Program-made: the position numbers and the translations under genes
Shown here: in pieces, positions 1-5,416 of the stretch
How positions within the stretch are numbered: the stretch's first letter is position 1
How the letters are laid out: every line of letters begins with the position of its first letter
The notes under the pieces: generated by a model
Database searches by the model: none
Told to the model about the DNA's origin: nothing
What the model saw: the letters and a program-made list of their open reading frames with translations, nothing else
From: DATMBL01 sp035559295
GTDB lineage: Bacteria; Desulfobacterota; Binatia; UBA9968
NCBI GenBank assembly: GCA_035559295.1
Contig: DATMBL010000365.1
Span: forward strand, 1-5,416
Length of the DNA stretch: 5,416 bases
Direction: 5' to 3'

Positions 1-499
1 AGTTCTCAGGCTTCGCCTCAATCATGTAGAAGTCAAAACTCAACTGCACGAGCCTCACTTCATGATGATTCGCCGCGTGCGTGCTGACCGCCAGAGGAAG
101 ACCGTGGCGATCTACAATCCCCATAATTTTCACGCCCTTACCTCTTTCGGTCTTGCCAATCTCTGCGCCGCCGCCCTTTGCCGAGGCAGACGTTGCGTCA
201 ATGAAACATTCCGATTCATCGATCTCGCCTTCCTCGCGAAGGGCGTTGGCAAGGTTGGTCAGAACTTCTCGCAGCACTTCGCTTCGACACCACTGCTGAA
301 AGCGACGATGAACCGTTTTGTAGTTCGGGTAGGACTGCGGCAACATGTGCCATTGTGCGCCTGTGTTGAGGATCCACAAAACCGCAGAAAGCACGTCCCG
401 CGTGGGAATCGGTTTGCGTCCAGGACGGCCATCGGGAATATTCTCCTTGGGAAAATGTTCCCGGATCCTCGCCCAATGTTCATCGCTGAGTTTCAACAT
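1..499 (-). CDS. IS5-family DDE transposase, 3' end beyond window
   Basis: The frame is open without a stop from ATG at 499-497 to base 1, giving the first 166 residues of a protein whose family is usually about 250-270 residues. The N-terminal part (residues 3-75) has the DNA-binding pattern of IS5-type transposases: LSDEHWARI, DGRPGRKP, VLWILNTGAQW, LPQSYPNYKTVHRRFQQW. The catalytic RNase-H-like domain then begins with FIDAT, where Asp101 is the expected first DDE residue. It is followed by SAKGGGAEIGKTERGKG, KIMGIVDRHGLPL and STHAANHHE. The remaining Asp and Glu should lie off the left edge. No frameshift is visible, so this part could belong to an intact gene. There is no clear Shine-Dalgarno before the ATG. 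An in-frame GTG five codons upstream (514-512), just after an in-frame TAG, is an alternative start. Its role is transposition of its own element and it is unrelated in function to the neighbours. Confidence 0.9.
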   Translation of the reverse strand, partial: MLKLSDEHWARIREHFPKENIPDGRPGRKPIPTRDVLSAVLWILNTGAQWHMLPQSYPNYKTVHRRFQQWCRSEVLREVLTNLANALREEGEIDESECFIDATSASAKGGGAEIGKTERGKGVKIMGIVDRHGLPLAVSTHAANHHEVRLVQLSFDFYMIEAKPEN

Positions 500-524
500 G
501 CGCCGATAATACACGAGTTGCTAC

Positions 525-530
525 TATAAT
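525..530 (+). promoter_or_regulatory. Possible outward sigma70 -10 box in the IS end
   Basis: A perfect TATAAT lies on the plus strand inside the terminal region of the insertion sequence, facing the kinase operon. Transcription would start near 537 and leave a short leader before the start at 589. No convincing -35 box exists at 16-18 bases upstream (about 501-508 reads CGCCGATA), and there is no TG extension directly before the -10. Activity is therefore uncertain. It may simply be part of the AT-rich IS tip. Confidence 0.35.
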
Positions 531-579
531 TTTGAGATAGGTTCTAGTCAGTTTCTGGCGGCGCGTGATGGCCTGAAAT

Positions 580-586
580 GAGGTGA
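580..586 (+). promoter_or_regulatory. Strong Shine-Dalgarno deciding the kinase start
   Basis: GAGGTGA is a seven-base match to the anti-Shine-Dalgarno sequence. It overlaps the GTG at 583, so it cannot serve that codon. Counted from the T of GAGGT, it sits 4 bases before the GTG at 589 and 10 bases before the TTG at 595. The GTG at 589 is the best-supported start. Confidence 0.65.
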
Positions 587-588
587 CC

Positions 589-2553
589 GTGCGGTTGTCA
601 GTAGCCAGTAGGATTATCGCCGGCTTGAGTCTTATATTCCTGATCGGCATCTCTGCCATTTTTGTCATCTATAACGGCCTGGTGAGCGTCGAAAAGGCGC
701 TACAGCAGCTTGCCGATGTGAGAGGACCGATCAGCGCCGCGACACACGAGATGGAGATCAACGTCAACGGCATCGCTCTCGGGGTACTGAAGTACCTGGA
801 TTCCCGGGACGAGCAGTACCGTAAGCTTGCCCAGAAAGACCAAAAGGATTTCGAGGTGTTTTACGGGAGATACGTTCAACTCGCCGGAACCGAGAGAGAA
901 AGGCAGCTAGCCCAGTCGATTAACGATCTCTACAACGAGTACAGGGCTCTGGGTGAGACATTGATGAACACCCGAGACCGGCAGGACGCGATATTCAGCA
1001 CAGTCGCCAAGACGCTCGAAGACCTCGACCGGATTATCGATACCGAGATCGAGCCGAAATTGGACTTGTCGATTTCGGACGCGATTGCCAAGGTGCGGAG
1101 TTTGGGATCGCTGGAGGCGGATCTGGCGGAGATCGGCATCTGGCTCGCAAATTATCAGCGTCTCCGAAACCCGGAATTCAAAGCATTGATTTCCAGAAAC
1201 GAGCAGGAGTTCCGGGCGGGGCTGGCGCAATTCAAAGCGCTCGATTTGAGTCAGTCCGAGAAGCGTTGGCTCGGGGCTGTCGAGCGCAGGTTCAGCCCGA
1301 TGATGCTCTCAGTCGAGAAGGTGGTCGCTCTCGAGGATGATCTCCAGGTTCAGAGCAAGAGGTTTATCGATCTCCGGTCCAAAATGGATGACATCCTCGA
1401 TCGAGAGATGCAGATGCTAGCGCAAGAATACCTTTACCGTCCTCGGAAACAGGTCGATGATGCTGTAGCCGCCGTCATTCAGCGGATCCACTGGTTGGTT
1501 GCTTTCTTTTTCCTTTCTGGCGTTACTCTGGCGATACTGTTGATCCGTGCTATCACCAAGCCGGTTCGGAATCTGATTCAAGGGACTGAAGCCGTCAGCC
1601 GGGGCGACCTGGCGCACCGCATCAGGCGAACCAGTGCCGATGAGCTGGGGGACCTGGCAAACCATTTCAACGCAATGGTCGCACAATTGGAGGCAACGAC
1701 GGTTTCCAAAGAGCTGCTTGAAGCGAGCGAGCGAAGCCTGAAGGCCACCGTCGTTTCTTTGCGGGGAGAAATGGAGGAACGTGAGCGCCTGCAGGCTTCA
1801 TTGCGGCGGAGCGAAATGATGGCTGCCATGGGATCGCTGGTCGCAGGCGTGGCGCATGAAGTCCGCAACCCCCTGTTCGCCATTTCTTCGACGCTCGATG
1901 CGATTGAAAACCGTTTTGCTGACAGGAAGGAGTATGCGGCCTACCTCCGGGTCATGCGAGCGGAAGTCAACCGTCTGAGCGGGCTCATGCAAGCGCTGCT
2001 TGAGTACGGTAAGCCGTCAGGTCAACGGTTCGTACCGGCTTTAATCGGCCCCGTGGTTCAACGCGCGGCCCGCGCATGTGAGCCGCTGGCCCGATTGTCG
2101 AACGTAACGATATCGCTCTTCGACGACGGTAAACGTGCGCGGGTGCGTATGGATCGAGAACGATTGGCCCAGGTTTTTCAGAATCTAATCGAAAATGCCA
2201 TTCAGCACTCCCCCCGAGGTGCAACCGTCGCTATAGATGCCAGGGAAAGTGTAGAAGACGGACAGCGATGGATCGATTATGAGGTAAAGGATTCCGGCCC
2301 GGGATTCGCCGAGGCCGATCTTCCGAGAATTTTCGAGCCGTTCTTCAGCCGCCGGCGGGGAGGCACAGGGCTGGGACTCTCGATCGTTCAGCGGATCGTC
2401 GAGGATCACGGAGGCAAAATTCGCGCGCAAAACCGCTTCGGAGGGGGAGCGCTGATGATTGTAAGGCTTCCAGCCGAATCGGATACGGCGGAAAGCGAAA
2501 AGGACGCAGAGGTTCATAGTGCCACGAAACAAGATCCTAGTCATCGAGGATGA
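589..2553 (+). CDS. Membrane sensor histidine kinase, NtrB/AtoS-like
   Basis: This is a 654-residue transmitter of a two-component system that autophosphorylates and passes phosphate to the regulator encoded next. TM1 is at about residues 9-31 and TM2 at about 302-322. They enclose about 270 residues of mostly helical extracytoplasmic sequence rich in charged heptad-like patterns, which fits a helical-bundle sensor rather than PAS or Cache; the ligand is unknown. A HAMP domain follows (about 323-375), then a charged coiled coil (about 376-408). The HisKA H-box is AHEVRNPL with phospho-acceptor His423. The ATPase domain has the N-box QVFQNLIENAIQH (528-540), G1 DSGPGF (568-573), F-box IFEPFF (581-586) and G2 GTGLGL (592-597), so all catalytic motifs are intact. 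The longest frame opens at GTG 583, after an in-frame TGA at 574, but that codon overlaps the Shine-Dalgarno, so 589 is preferred. The last 35 bases overlap the regulator gene. An insertion sequence ends about 45 bases upstream. Confidence 0.93.
   Translation: MRLSVASRIIAGLSLIFLIGISAIFVIYNGLVSVEKALQQLADVRGPISAATHEMEINVNGIALGVLKYLDSRDEQYRKLAQKDQKDFEVFYGRYVQLAGTERERQLAQSINDLYNEYRALGETLMNTRDRQDAIFSTVAKTLEDLDRIIDTEIEPKLDLSISDAIAKVRSLGSLEADLAEIGIWLANYQRLRNPEFKALISRNEQEFRAGLAQFKALDLSQSEKRWLGAVERRFSPMMLSVEKVVALEDDLQVQSKRFIDLRSKMDDILDREMQMLAQEYLYRPRKQVDDAVAAVIQRIHWLVAFFFLSGVTLAILLIRAITKPVRNLIQGTEAVSRGDLAHRIRRTSADELGDLANHFNAMVAQLEATTVSKELLEASERSLKATVVSLRGEMEERERLQASLRRSEMMAAMGSLVAGVAHEVRNPLFAISSTLDAIENRFADRKEYAAYLRVMRAEVNRLSGLMQALLEYGKPSGQRFVPALIGPVVQRAARACEPLARLSNVTISLFDDGKRARVRMDRERLAQVFQNLIENAIQHSPRGATVAIDARESVEDGQRWIDYEVKDSGPGFAEADLPRIFEPFFSRRRGGTGLGLSIVQRIVEDHGGKIRAQNRFGGGALMIVRLPAESDTAESEKDAEVHSATKQDPSHRG
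2508..2512 (+). promoter_or_regulatory. Ribosome binding site of the regulator, inside the kinase gene
   Basis: AGAGG lies 6 bases before the GTG start at 2519 and within the last codons of the kinase gene. It supports the GTG as the true regulator start and implies that ribosomes finishing the kinase pass over it, which is the usual arrangement for translational coupling. Confidence 0.65.
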
Positions 2554-3871
2554 GCCCGGAGTACGTTTTGGGCTCAGGGATTTTCTCGAATCGAGCGGCT
2601 TCGAGGTCGAGGAAGCCGACACCTGGCAGGCGGCGCTCGAGGCATTTCAACTCGTTCGTCCTGATGCCGCGATCATCGACTACGCTTTACCCGATGGCAA
2701 TGCGCTCGAGCTTCTGCCGCGCCTGAAGCAAATCGATCCCGAAATACCTTTGATTATCCTGACGGCGTTTGGCTCCATCGATCTTGCGGTACGCGCGGTC
2801 AAAGAAGGAGCGGACCAGTTCCTTACCAAACCCGTGGAGCTTCCTGCTCTGCTGGTGATGCTCGAGCGGCTCCTGGCGGAGCAGCGCAGACGCCAGCGGC
2901 AGATGGCCGGTAGGTCGCGGCGCGCTCGGGAGAGCGTCGATCCTTTTCTCGGCGTTAGCACGGCCATCCGCCAATTGGCAGAGTTGGCCACAAAAGTCCT
3001 GCCTTCCGATAGCCCTATCTTAATTCTGGGAGAGACGGGGACGGGAAAAGGTGTTCTCGCGAGATGGCTGCGGGATAACGGTCCCCGCGCTGACGAAGCA
3101 TTCGTCGATCTCAATTGCGCCGGCTTATCGCGGGAGTTTCTCGAAACCGAGCTGTTCGGCCATGAAAAGGGCGCCTTCACTGGCGCCGTCAACAGCAAAC
3201 CCGGCCTGCTTGAGATCGCGCATCGGGGTACCGTCTTTCTTGATGAGATCGGCGATATGGACCTTCAGATTCAGGCGAAGCTCCTGAAGGTGCTTGAAGA
3301 GAAGCGCTTCCGGCGTTTGGGCGATATCCGCGATCGGATCGTCGACATCCGACTGATTGCGGCGACACACCACGATCTCGGGCTTCTCGTCCAAAACAAA
3401 CAATTTCGGAGCGACCTCCACTTCCGCATCAACACGCTCCCTCTCACTGTGCCGCCGCTCCGCGAGCGGCGCGAGGACATCCCCGTCATTGCCCGTCATC
3501 TGCTGCAGAAGATTGCCGCCGATCTCGGACGGGCAGGCATCGAATTAGCGCCAGACACGGAGCAGGCGCTGCAAACTTACGCATGGCCGGGCAACATCAG
3601 AGAGCTTCGGAACGTACTCGAACGAGCCGTATTGCTCAGTGACCAGGCGGTGCTGCACCGGAAGAGCTTGAGTTTCGATCTTTCGCCGGCGGGTGACGAT
3701 TCGACGACCGACAGTCAGCTCACCTTGAGGGAAATGGAGCGGCGACACATCGAGCGCGTTCTACGGGATGAGCAGGGCCGGGTTGAATCGGCGGCCAAGA
3801 GGCTCGGCATTCCGCGCAGTACCCTTTATCAGAAAATAAAGCAGTATCAGATCAGCCTGCCCAAGCTCTAG
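2519..3871 (+). CDS. NtrC-family sigma54-dependent response regulator
   Basis: This 450-residue protein has the full NtrC architecture. The receiver domain (about 4-120) has the acidic pair Glu10/Asp11, phospho-acceptor Asp54 in IIDYALPDG, Thr82 in LTAFG and Lys104 in TKP. The AAA+ ATPase domain (about 140-375) has Walker A GETGTGKG (171-178), the sigma54-contacting GAFTGA loop (218-223), Walker B FLDEIGDM with Asp242/Glu243, and the arginine-finger region FRSDLHFR (296-303). The C-terminal Fis-type helix-turn-helix is at about 422-443 (VESAAKRLGIPRSTLYQKI). All residues needed for phosphorylation, ATP hydrolysis and sigma54 contact are present, so it should bind enhancer sites and open RNA polymerase-sigma54 complexes when phosphorylated. 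The start is GTG with AGAGG six bases upstream; the following PRNKILVIEDE is a normal receiver beginning. It overlaps the kinase gene by 35 bases and is its obvious cognate partner. The closest named relatives are the NtrC/AtoC/ZraR group, but I cannot assign a specific symbol or regulon. Confidence 0.95.
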   Translation: MPRNKILVIEDEPGVRFGLRDFLESSGFEVEEADTWQAALEAFQLVRPDAAIIDYALPDGNALELLPRLKQIDPEIPLIILTAFGSIDLAVRAVKEGADQFLTKPVELPALLVMLERLLAEQRRRQRQMAGRSRRARESVDPFLGVSTAIRQLAELATKVLPSDSPILILGETGTGKGVLARWLRDNGPRADEAFVDLNCAGLSREFLETELFGHEKGAFTGAVNSKPGLLEIAHRGTVFLDEIGDMDLQIQAKLLKVLEEKRFRRLGDIRDRIVDIRLIAATHHDLGLLVQNKQFRSDLHFRINTLPLTVPPLRERREDIPVIARHLLQKIAADLGRAGIELAPDTEQALQTYAWPGNIRELRNVLERAVLLSDQAVLHRKSLSFDLSPAGDDSTTDSQLTLREMERRHIERVLRDEQGRVESAAKRLGIPRSTLYQKIKQYQISLPKL

Positions 3872-3948
3872 CTCGAAGCTCGGGTTGCGGGATTGGAAAA
3901 TTAATTCTTGCTTGCGCATGGTCGACCCGTAGCTGCTTTCGGTTGGAT
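3872..3948. other. Convergent intergenic gap
   Basis: These 77 bases separate the ends of two converging genes. An imperfect inverted repeat straddles the regulator stop codon (CCCAAGCT at 3860-3867 and AGCTCGGG at 3877-3884, one mismatch, 9-base loop). It overlaps three closely spaced AGCTC copies (3864, 3870, 3877). Neither strand has a T-run next to it, so a rho-independent terminator is not supported. No gene or sigma54 promoter is visible here. Confidence 0.4.
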
Positions 3949-4662
3949 CTATGCTTTGTGGAATCGGAAGCAGACATCCCGATAAGTGATCGCGACGTAT
4001 ACCATGAGTCCGCGAACGAAAATAATACTGCCCGCCATCTCCAGGCTTTCCTCGAGTGTGGTAATCATCGTATATGTGAGATCGTCCAAGCCGCGCTGTT
4101 CCGCGTAGCGGCCGCCGATCATTTCCAGACCGATAGCTCCCGCGATGTAGAGAACACCGGCGATCACGAAAGATGACCTCGTTTGTGCAGGAAGGTGCAA
4201 CATAAATCGCAAAAAGAACACGCCTAATACAAACGTCAGCGCCAAGCCAGGAATCACCCAAGTAAAATAGAAAATGCCGGTAGCCCGGTCGCTAAGAAGC
4301 TCCCGCAGCGGACGAGTCATTAAGTCATGCAGGCGAGCTGCTTCATCAACTGCCAAGTACAAGAATATGAAGGCGAGAATCGTCCAGTTTGAGGCATACG
4401 GCGCGCGCGCTTTTCTCTTGAGAGTGCTGATGATGGAAAGGAAAAGAGCCGCAGAAAGCAGTAGTGACGCGGAGAAGTAAGTTGGAATATTGGCCTCCGC
4501 ATCGAGATCGAAAAGAGGAATAATTCCGTAAATGCTGTCGTGGCCGGTAAACAACCGTACCAATTGCCCGGCGGTGCTAGCCAGGACGAGAAAAAAAGCG
4601 CTGGCTCCTAGTGCTCGAACAACAACAGCTCGATTCAGCTCGATTCGATAGTCGCCGTTCAT
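3949..4662 (-). CDS. Six-helix inner-membrane protein of unknown function
   Basis: This 237-residue protein is not one I can assign to a characterised family. Six hydrophobic helices are visible at about 17-37, 59-80, 93-111, 130-155, 165-184 and 200-226. Positive charges in the N-terminus (Arg6, Arg11, Arg16), the loop after helix 2 (KRKAR, 82-86), the loop after helix 4 and the C-terminal tail predict both ends in the cytoplasm. Under that topology, unusual polar residues collect at the outer face: VDEAARLHD ending helix 3 (Asp106, Glu107, Arg110, His112, Asp113), Glu180 late in helix 5, and LEESLEMAG starting helix 6 (Glu204, Glu205, Glu208). They could form a metal or ligand site, which is inference. 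There is no signal peptide and no transporter or enzyme motif I recognise. The start is supported by GAGGA seven bases upstream. The gene follows the alginate-export-like gene by 45 bases on the same strand, so co-transcription is likely. A 10-base tandem duplication lies in its first codons. Confidence 0.85.
   Translation of the reverse strand: MNGDYRIELNRAVVVRALGASAFFLVLASTAGQLVRLFTGHDSIYGIIPLFDLDAEANIPTYFSASLLLSAALFLSIISTLKRKARAPYASNWTILAFIFLYLAVDEAARLHDLMTRPLRELLSDRATGIFYFTWVIPGLALTFVLGVFFLRFMLHLPAQTRSSFVIAGVLYIAGAIGLEMIGGRYAEQRGLDDLTYTMITTLEESLEMAGSIIFVRGLMVYVAITYRDVCFRFHKA
4627..4646. repeat. Two tandem copies of a 10-base unit near a gene start
   Basis: AGCTCGATTC occurs twice in direct tandem (4627-4636 and 4637-4646), inside codons of about residues 6-12 of the membrane protein. 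The unit is not a multiple of three, so gain or loss of one copy would shift the reading frame right after the start. Confidence 0.7.
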
Positions 4663-4669
4663 CGTAACG

Positions 4670-4674
4670 TCCTC
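4670..4674 (-). promoter_or_regulatory. Ribosome binding site of the membrane-protein gene
   Basis: Read on the minus strand this is GAGGA, seven bases before the ATG at 4662-4660. It fixes the start of the six-helix protein and lies just downstream of the intercistronic hairpin. Confidence 0.65.
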
Positions 4675-4680
4675 AAACGG

Positions 4681-4703
4681 GCGGGCGACGGCGTCGTTCC
4701 CGC
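4681..4703 (-). other. Strong intercistronic hairpin
   Basis: The plus strand reads GCGGG (4681-4685), CGAC (4686-4689), a three-base loop GGC (4690-4692), GTCG (4693-4696), an unpaired TT, then CCCGC (4699-4703). This gives nine base pairs, nearly all G-C, with one two-base bulge. In the minus-strand transcript it lies between the stop of the barrel gene and the ribosome binding site of the membrane-protein gene. What follows is CCGTTTGAGG rather than a T-run, so a simple intrinsic terminator is unlikely. A stabilising, processing or attenuating mRNA structure fits better. Confidence 0.55.
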
Positions 4704-4707
4704 GACA

Positions 4708-5416
4708 TCAGAAGGTAAAATCTATTTTAAAGAGCAAGGCAAAAGCATTTTTGCCGGAACGGCGAGCGTATGCTGAGCCGGCACGGAAAAAGCTCCCGAT
4801 AAGGTCAATCTCAACGTGTTGCCATTCCTGCATTCCGAGGACAATATCCCAGCCTTGGCCAATGCCGCGTTTTCTACCGGTTGGATTCACATCGATGCGG
4901 GTGTCGCGTAGGAATGGTGCCGGATGGACCTGCCGATACAGGTGGTAAACGAACTCTATGGAACTTGAGCGCCAGAAAGGAAAGCCCAACGCCGCAGTCC
5001 ATATCTGCAAGTTCGAAAGTTCAGGCTGTAACAGCTCGCCGTAGTAGTGAAAATAGTTAACCCCGTCGAAGCGCCCTTCGTTGCTCTGGAGGCCGGTCTG
5101 ACGGAAGTTGCGATCGGGTCCACGCTTAGGTCTGGAATCGCCGGAACCGAAGGCGTATTCGAATGTCAAGGTCGGTTCTAGCGGCAATTCGATTTCCCAG
5201 CTCACATTGGCGCCAAGGGCCCTCCCTCGGACATCCTGTTGCCTCGGAAATCTAGCCCAACCAGCGGAATTTCGGCCACCAACCCAGGCTCCTTCTAACA
5301 GGTATTCCAATTCGCCCAGGCGTTTGAGGTCCGCCTCGCCGGAGAGCCTCGCGCCGAGCCACCACAGTTCCGGTTCGCTCGAAACTTGGCTTCTTGCTCG
5401 CCGGCGGGCGCGACCC
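4708..5416 (-). CDS. Alginate-export-type outer-membrane beta-barrel, 5' end beyond window
   Basis: The frame is open from the right edge to TGA at 4710-4708, giving the last 235 residues. A TTG at 5310 could open a 200-residue protein, but coding-like sequence (ELWWLGARLSGEADLKRL) continues upstream with no stop, so the gene is partial and that TTG is internal. The sequence resembles the C-terminal barrel of the alginate export family (AlgE-like; the family is often about 400-500 residues). The features are alternating amphipathic strands such as LTFEYAFGSGD, the segment FRQTGLQSNEGRF followed by FHYYGELLQPELSNL, then IEFVYHLYRQ, APFLRDTRID, WDIVLGMQEW and a final strand FKIDFTF. The terminal Phe and alternating aromatic residues are the usual outer-membrane assembly signal. 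AlgE of Pseudomonas exports alginate across the outer membrane, but many family members are in organisms without proven alginate, so the polymer or solute here is unknown. The six-helix protein gene follows 45 bases later. The signal peptide and promoter are off the right edge. Confidence 0.85.
   Translation of the reverse strand, partial: GRARRRARSQVSSEPELWWLGARLSGEADLKRLGELEYLLEGAWVGGRNSAGWARFPRQQDVRGRALGANVSWEIELPLEPTLTFEYAFGSGDSRPKRGPDRNFRQTGLQSNEGRFDGVNYFHYYGELLQPELSNLQIWTAALGFPFWRSSSIEFVYHLYRQVHPAPFLRDTRIDVNPTGRKRGIGQGWDIVLGMQEWQHVEIDLIGSFFRAGSAYARRSGKNAFALLFKIDFTF

Larger units (their letters stand above)
1..543 (-). mobile_element. IS5-family insertion sequence, one end only
   Basis: This is the transposase-start end of an insertion sequence; the rest lies beyond the left edge. 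The identity comes from the transposase it encodes. The outer boundary is an estimate. Reading the minus strand inward, the tip appears to begin GAACCTATCTCAAAATTATAG (about 543 down to 523), which looks like an IS5-type terminal repeat, and it is flanked outside by CTAG or TCTAG-like bases (544-547 on the plus strand). The partner terminal repeat and any target duplication cannot be seen, so the exact end could be a few bases either way. The element lies immediately upstream of the sensor kinase operon and points away from it. Confidence 0.75.

Noticed and set aside
338..351. TGGCACATGTTGCC on the minus strand, resembling a sigma54 promoter
   Set aside because: The GG-to-GC spacing is two bases too short and the sequence encodes the conserved QWHMLP segment of the transposase.
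62..529. Plus-strand open frame of 155 codons
   Set aside because: It lies antisense to the transposase, which has clear family motifs throughout; the plus-strand translation resembles nothing.
2185..2622. Minus-strand open frame of 145 codons opposite the kinase/regulator junction
   Set aside because: It is antisense to conserved ATPase and receiver motifs, so it is a shadow of the coding strand.
3860..3884. Bidirectional rho-independent terminator at the regulator stop
   Set aside because: The inverted repeat has a mismatch and a 9-base loop, and no T-run follows on either strand.
3761..4261. Minus-strand open frame of 166 codons spanning the end of the regulator and part of the membrane-protein gene
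   Set aside because: It overlaps two well-supported genes in other frames, lacks a recognisable domain and has no convincing ribosome binding site.
4725..4765. Possible sigma54 promoter (GGCAAAAATGCTTTTGC on the minus strand) before the membrane-protein gene
   Set aside because: The distance between GG and GC elements does not fit, and the bases encode the last beta strands of the barrel protein.
1..5416. CRISPR arrays, tRNA or rRNA genes, riboswitches
   Set aside because: No spaced repeats, cloverleaf-like sequence, rRNA segments or long structured leaders were seen.

Overview
The window looks like a proteobacterial chromosome segment of moderately high GC. The evidence is Shine-Dalgarno-led genes, an NtrC-type sigma54 activator, and an outer-membrane beta-barrel of the alginate-export type, which implies a Gram-negative envelope. 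I cannot name the genus from sequence alone.

Layout. (1) About 1-543, minus strand: one end of an IS5-family insertion sequence. It holds the first 166 residues of a transposase that continues past the left edge. (2) 589-2553 and 2519-3871, plus strand: a two-gene operon encoding a membrane-bound sensor histidine kinase and an NtrC-family sigma54-dependent response regulator. The genes overlap by 35 bases and are probably translationally coupled. (3) 3872-3948: a short convergent intergenic gap. (4) 3949-4662, minus strand: a six-helix membrane protein of unknown function. (5) 4708-5416, minus strand: the C-terminal part of an alginate-export-type outer-membrane barrel whose start lies beyond the right edge. 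The two minus-strand genes are 45 bases apart, and that gap contains a strong hairpin.

How they may work together. The kinase should sense something through its helical extracytoplasmic region and phosphorylate Asp54 of the regulator, which would then activate sigma54 promoters. The convergent barrel and membrane-protein genes are candidate targets or pathway partners, possibly in exopolysaccharide export. This rests on proximity only: I found no -24/-12 promoter in the window, and the promoter of the barrel gene lies outside it.

The points most worth a second look are the insertion sequence ending about 45 bases before the kinase start with an outward-facing TATAAT, the unassigned membrane protein with acidic and His residues predicted on one membrane face, the intercistronic hairpin, and the start of the kinase gene. 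I did not find a clearly unprecedented system.
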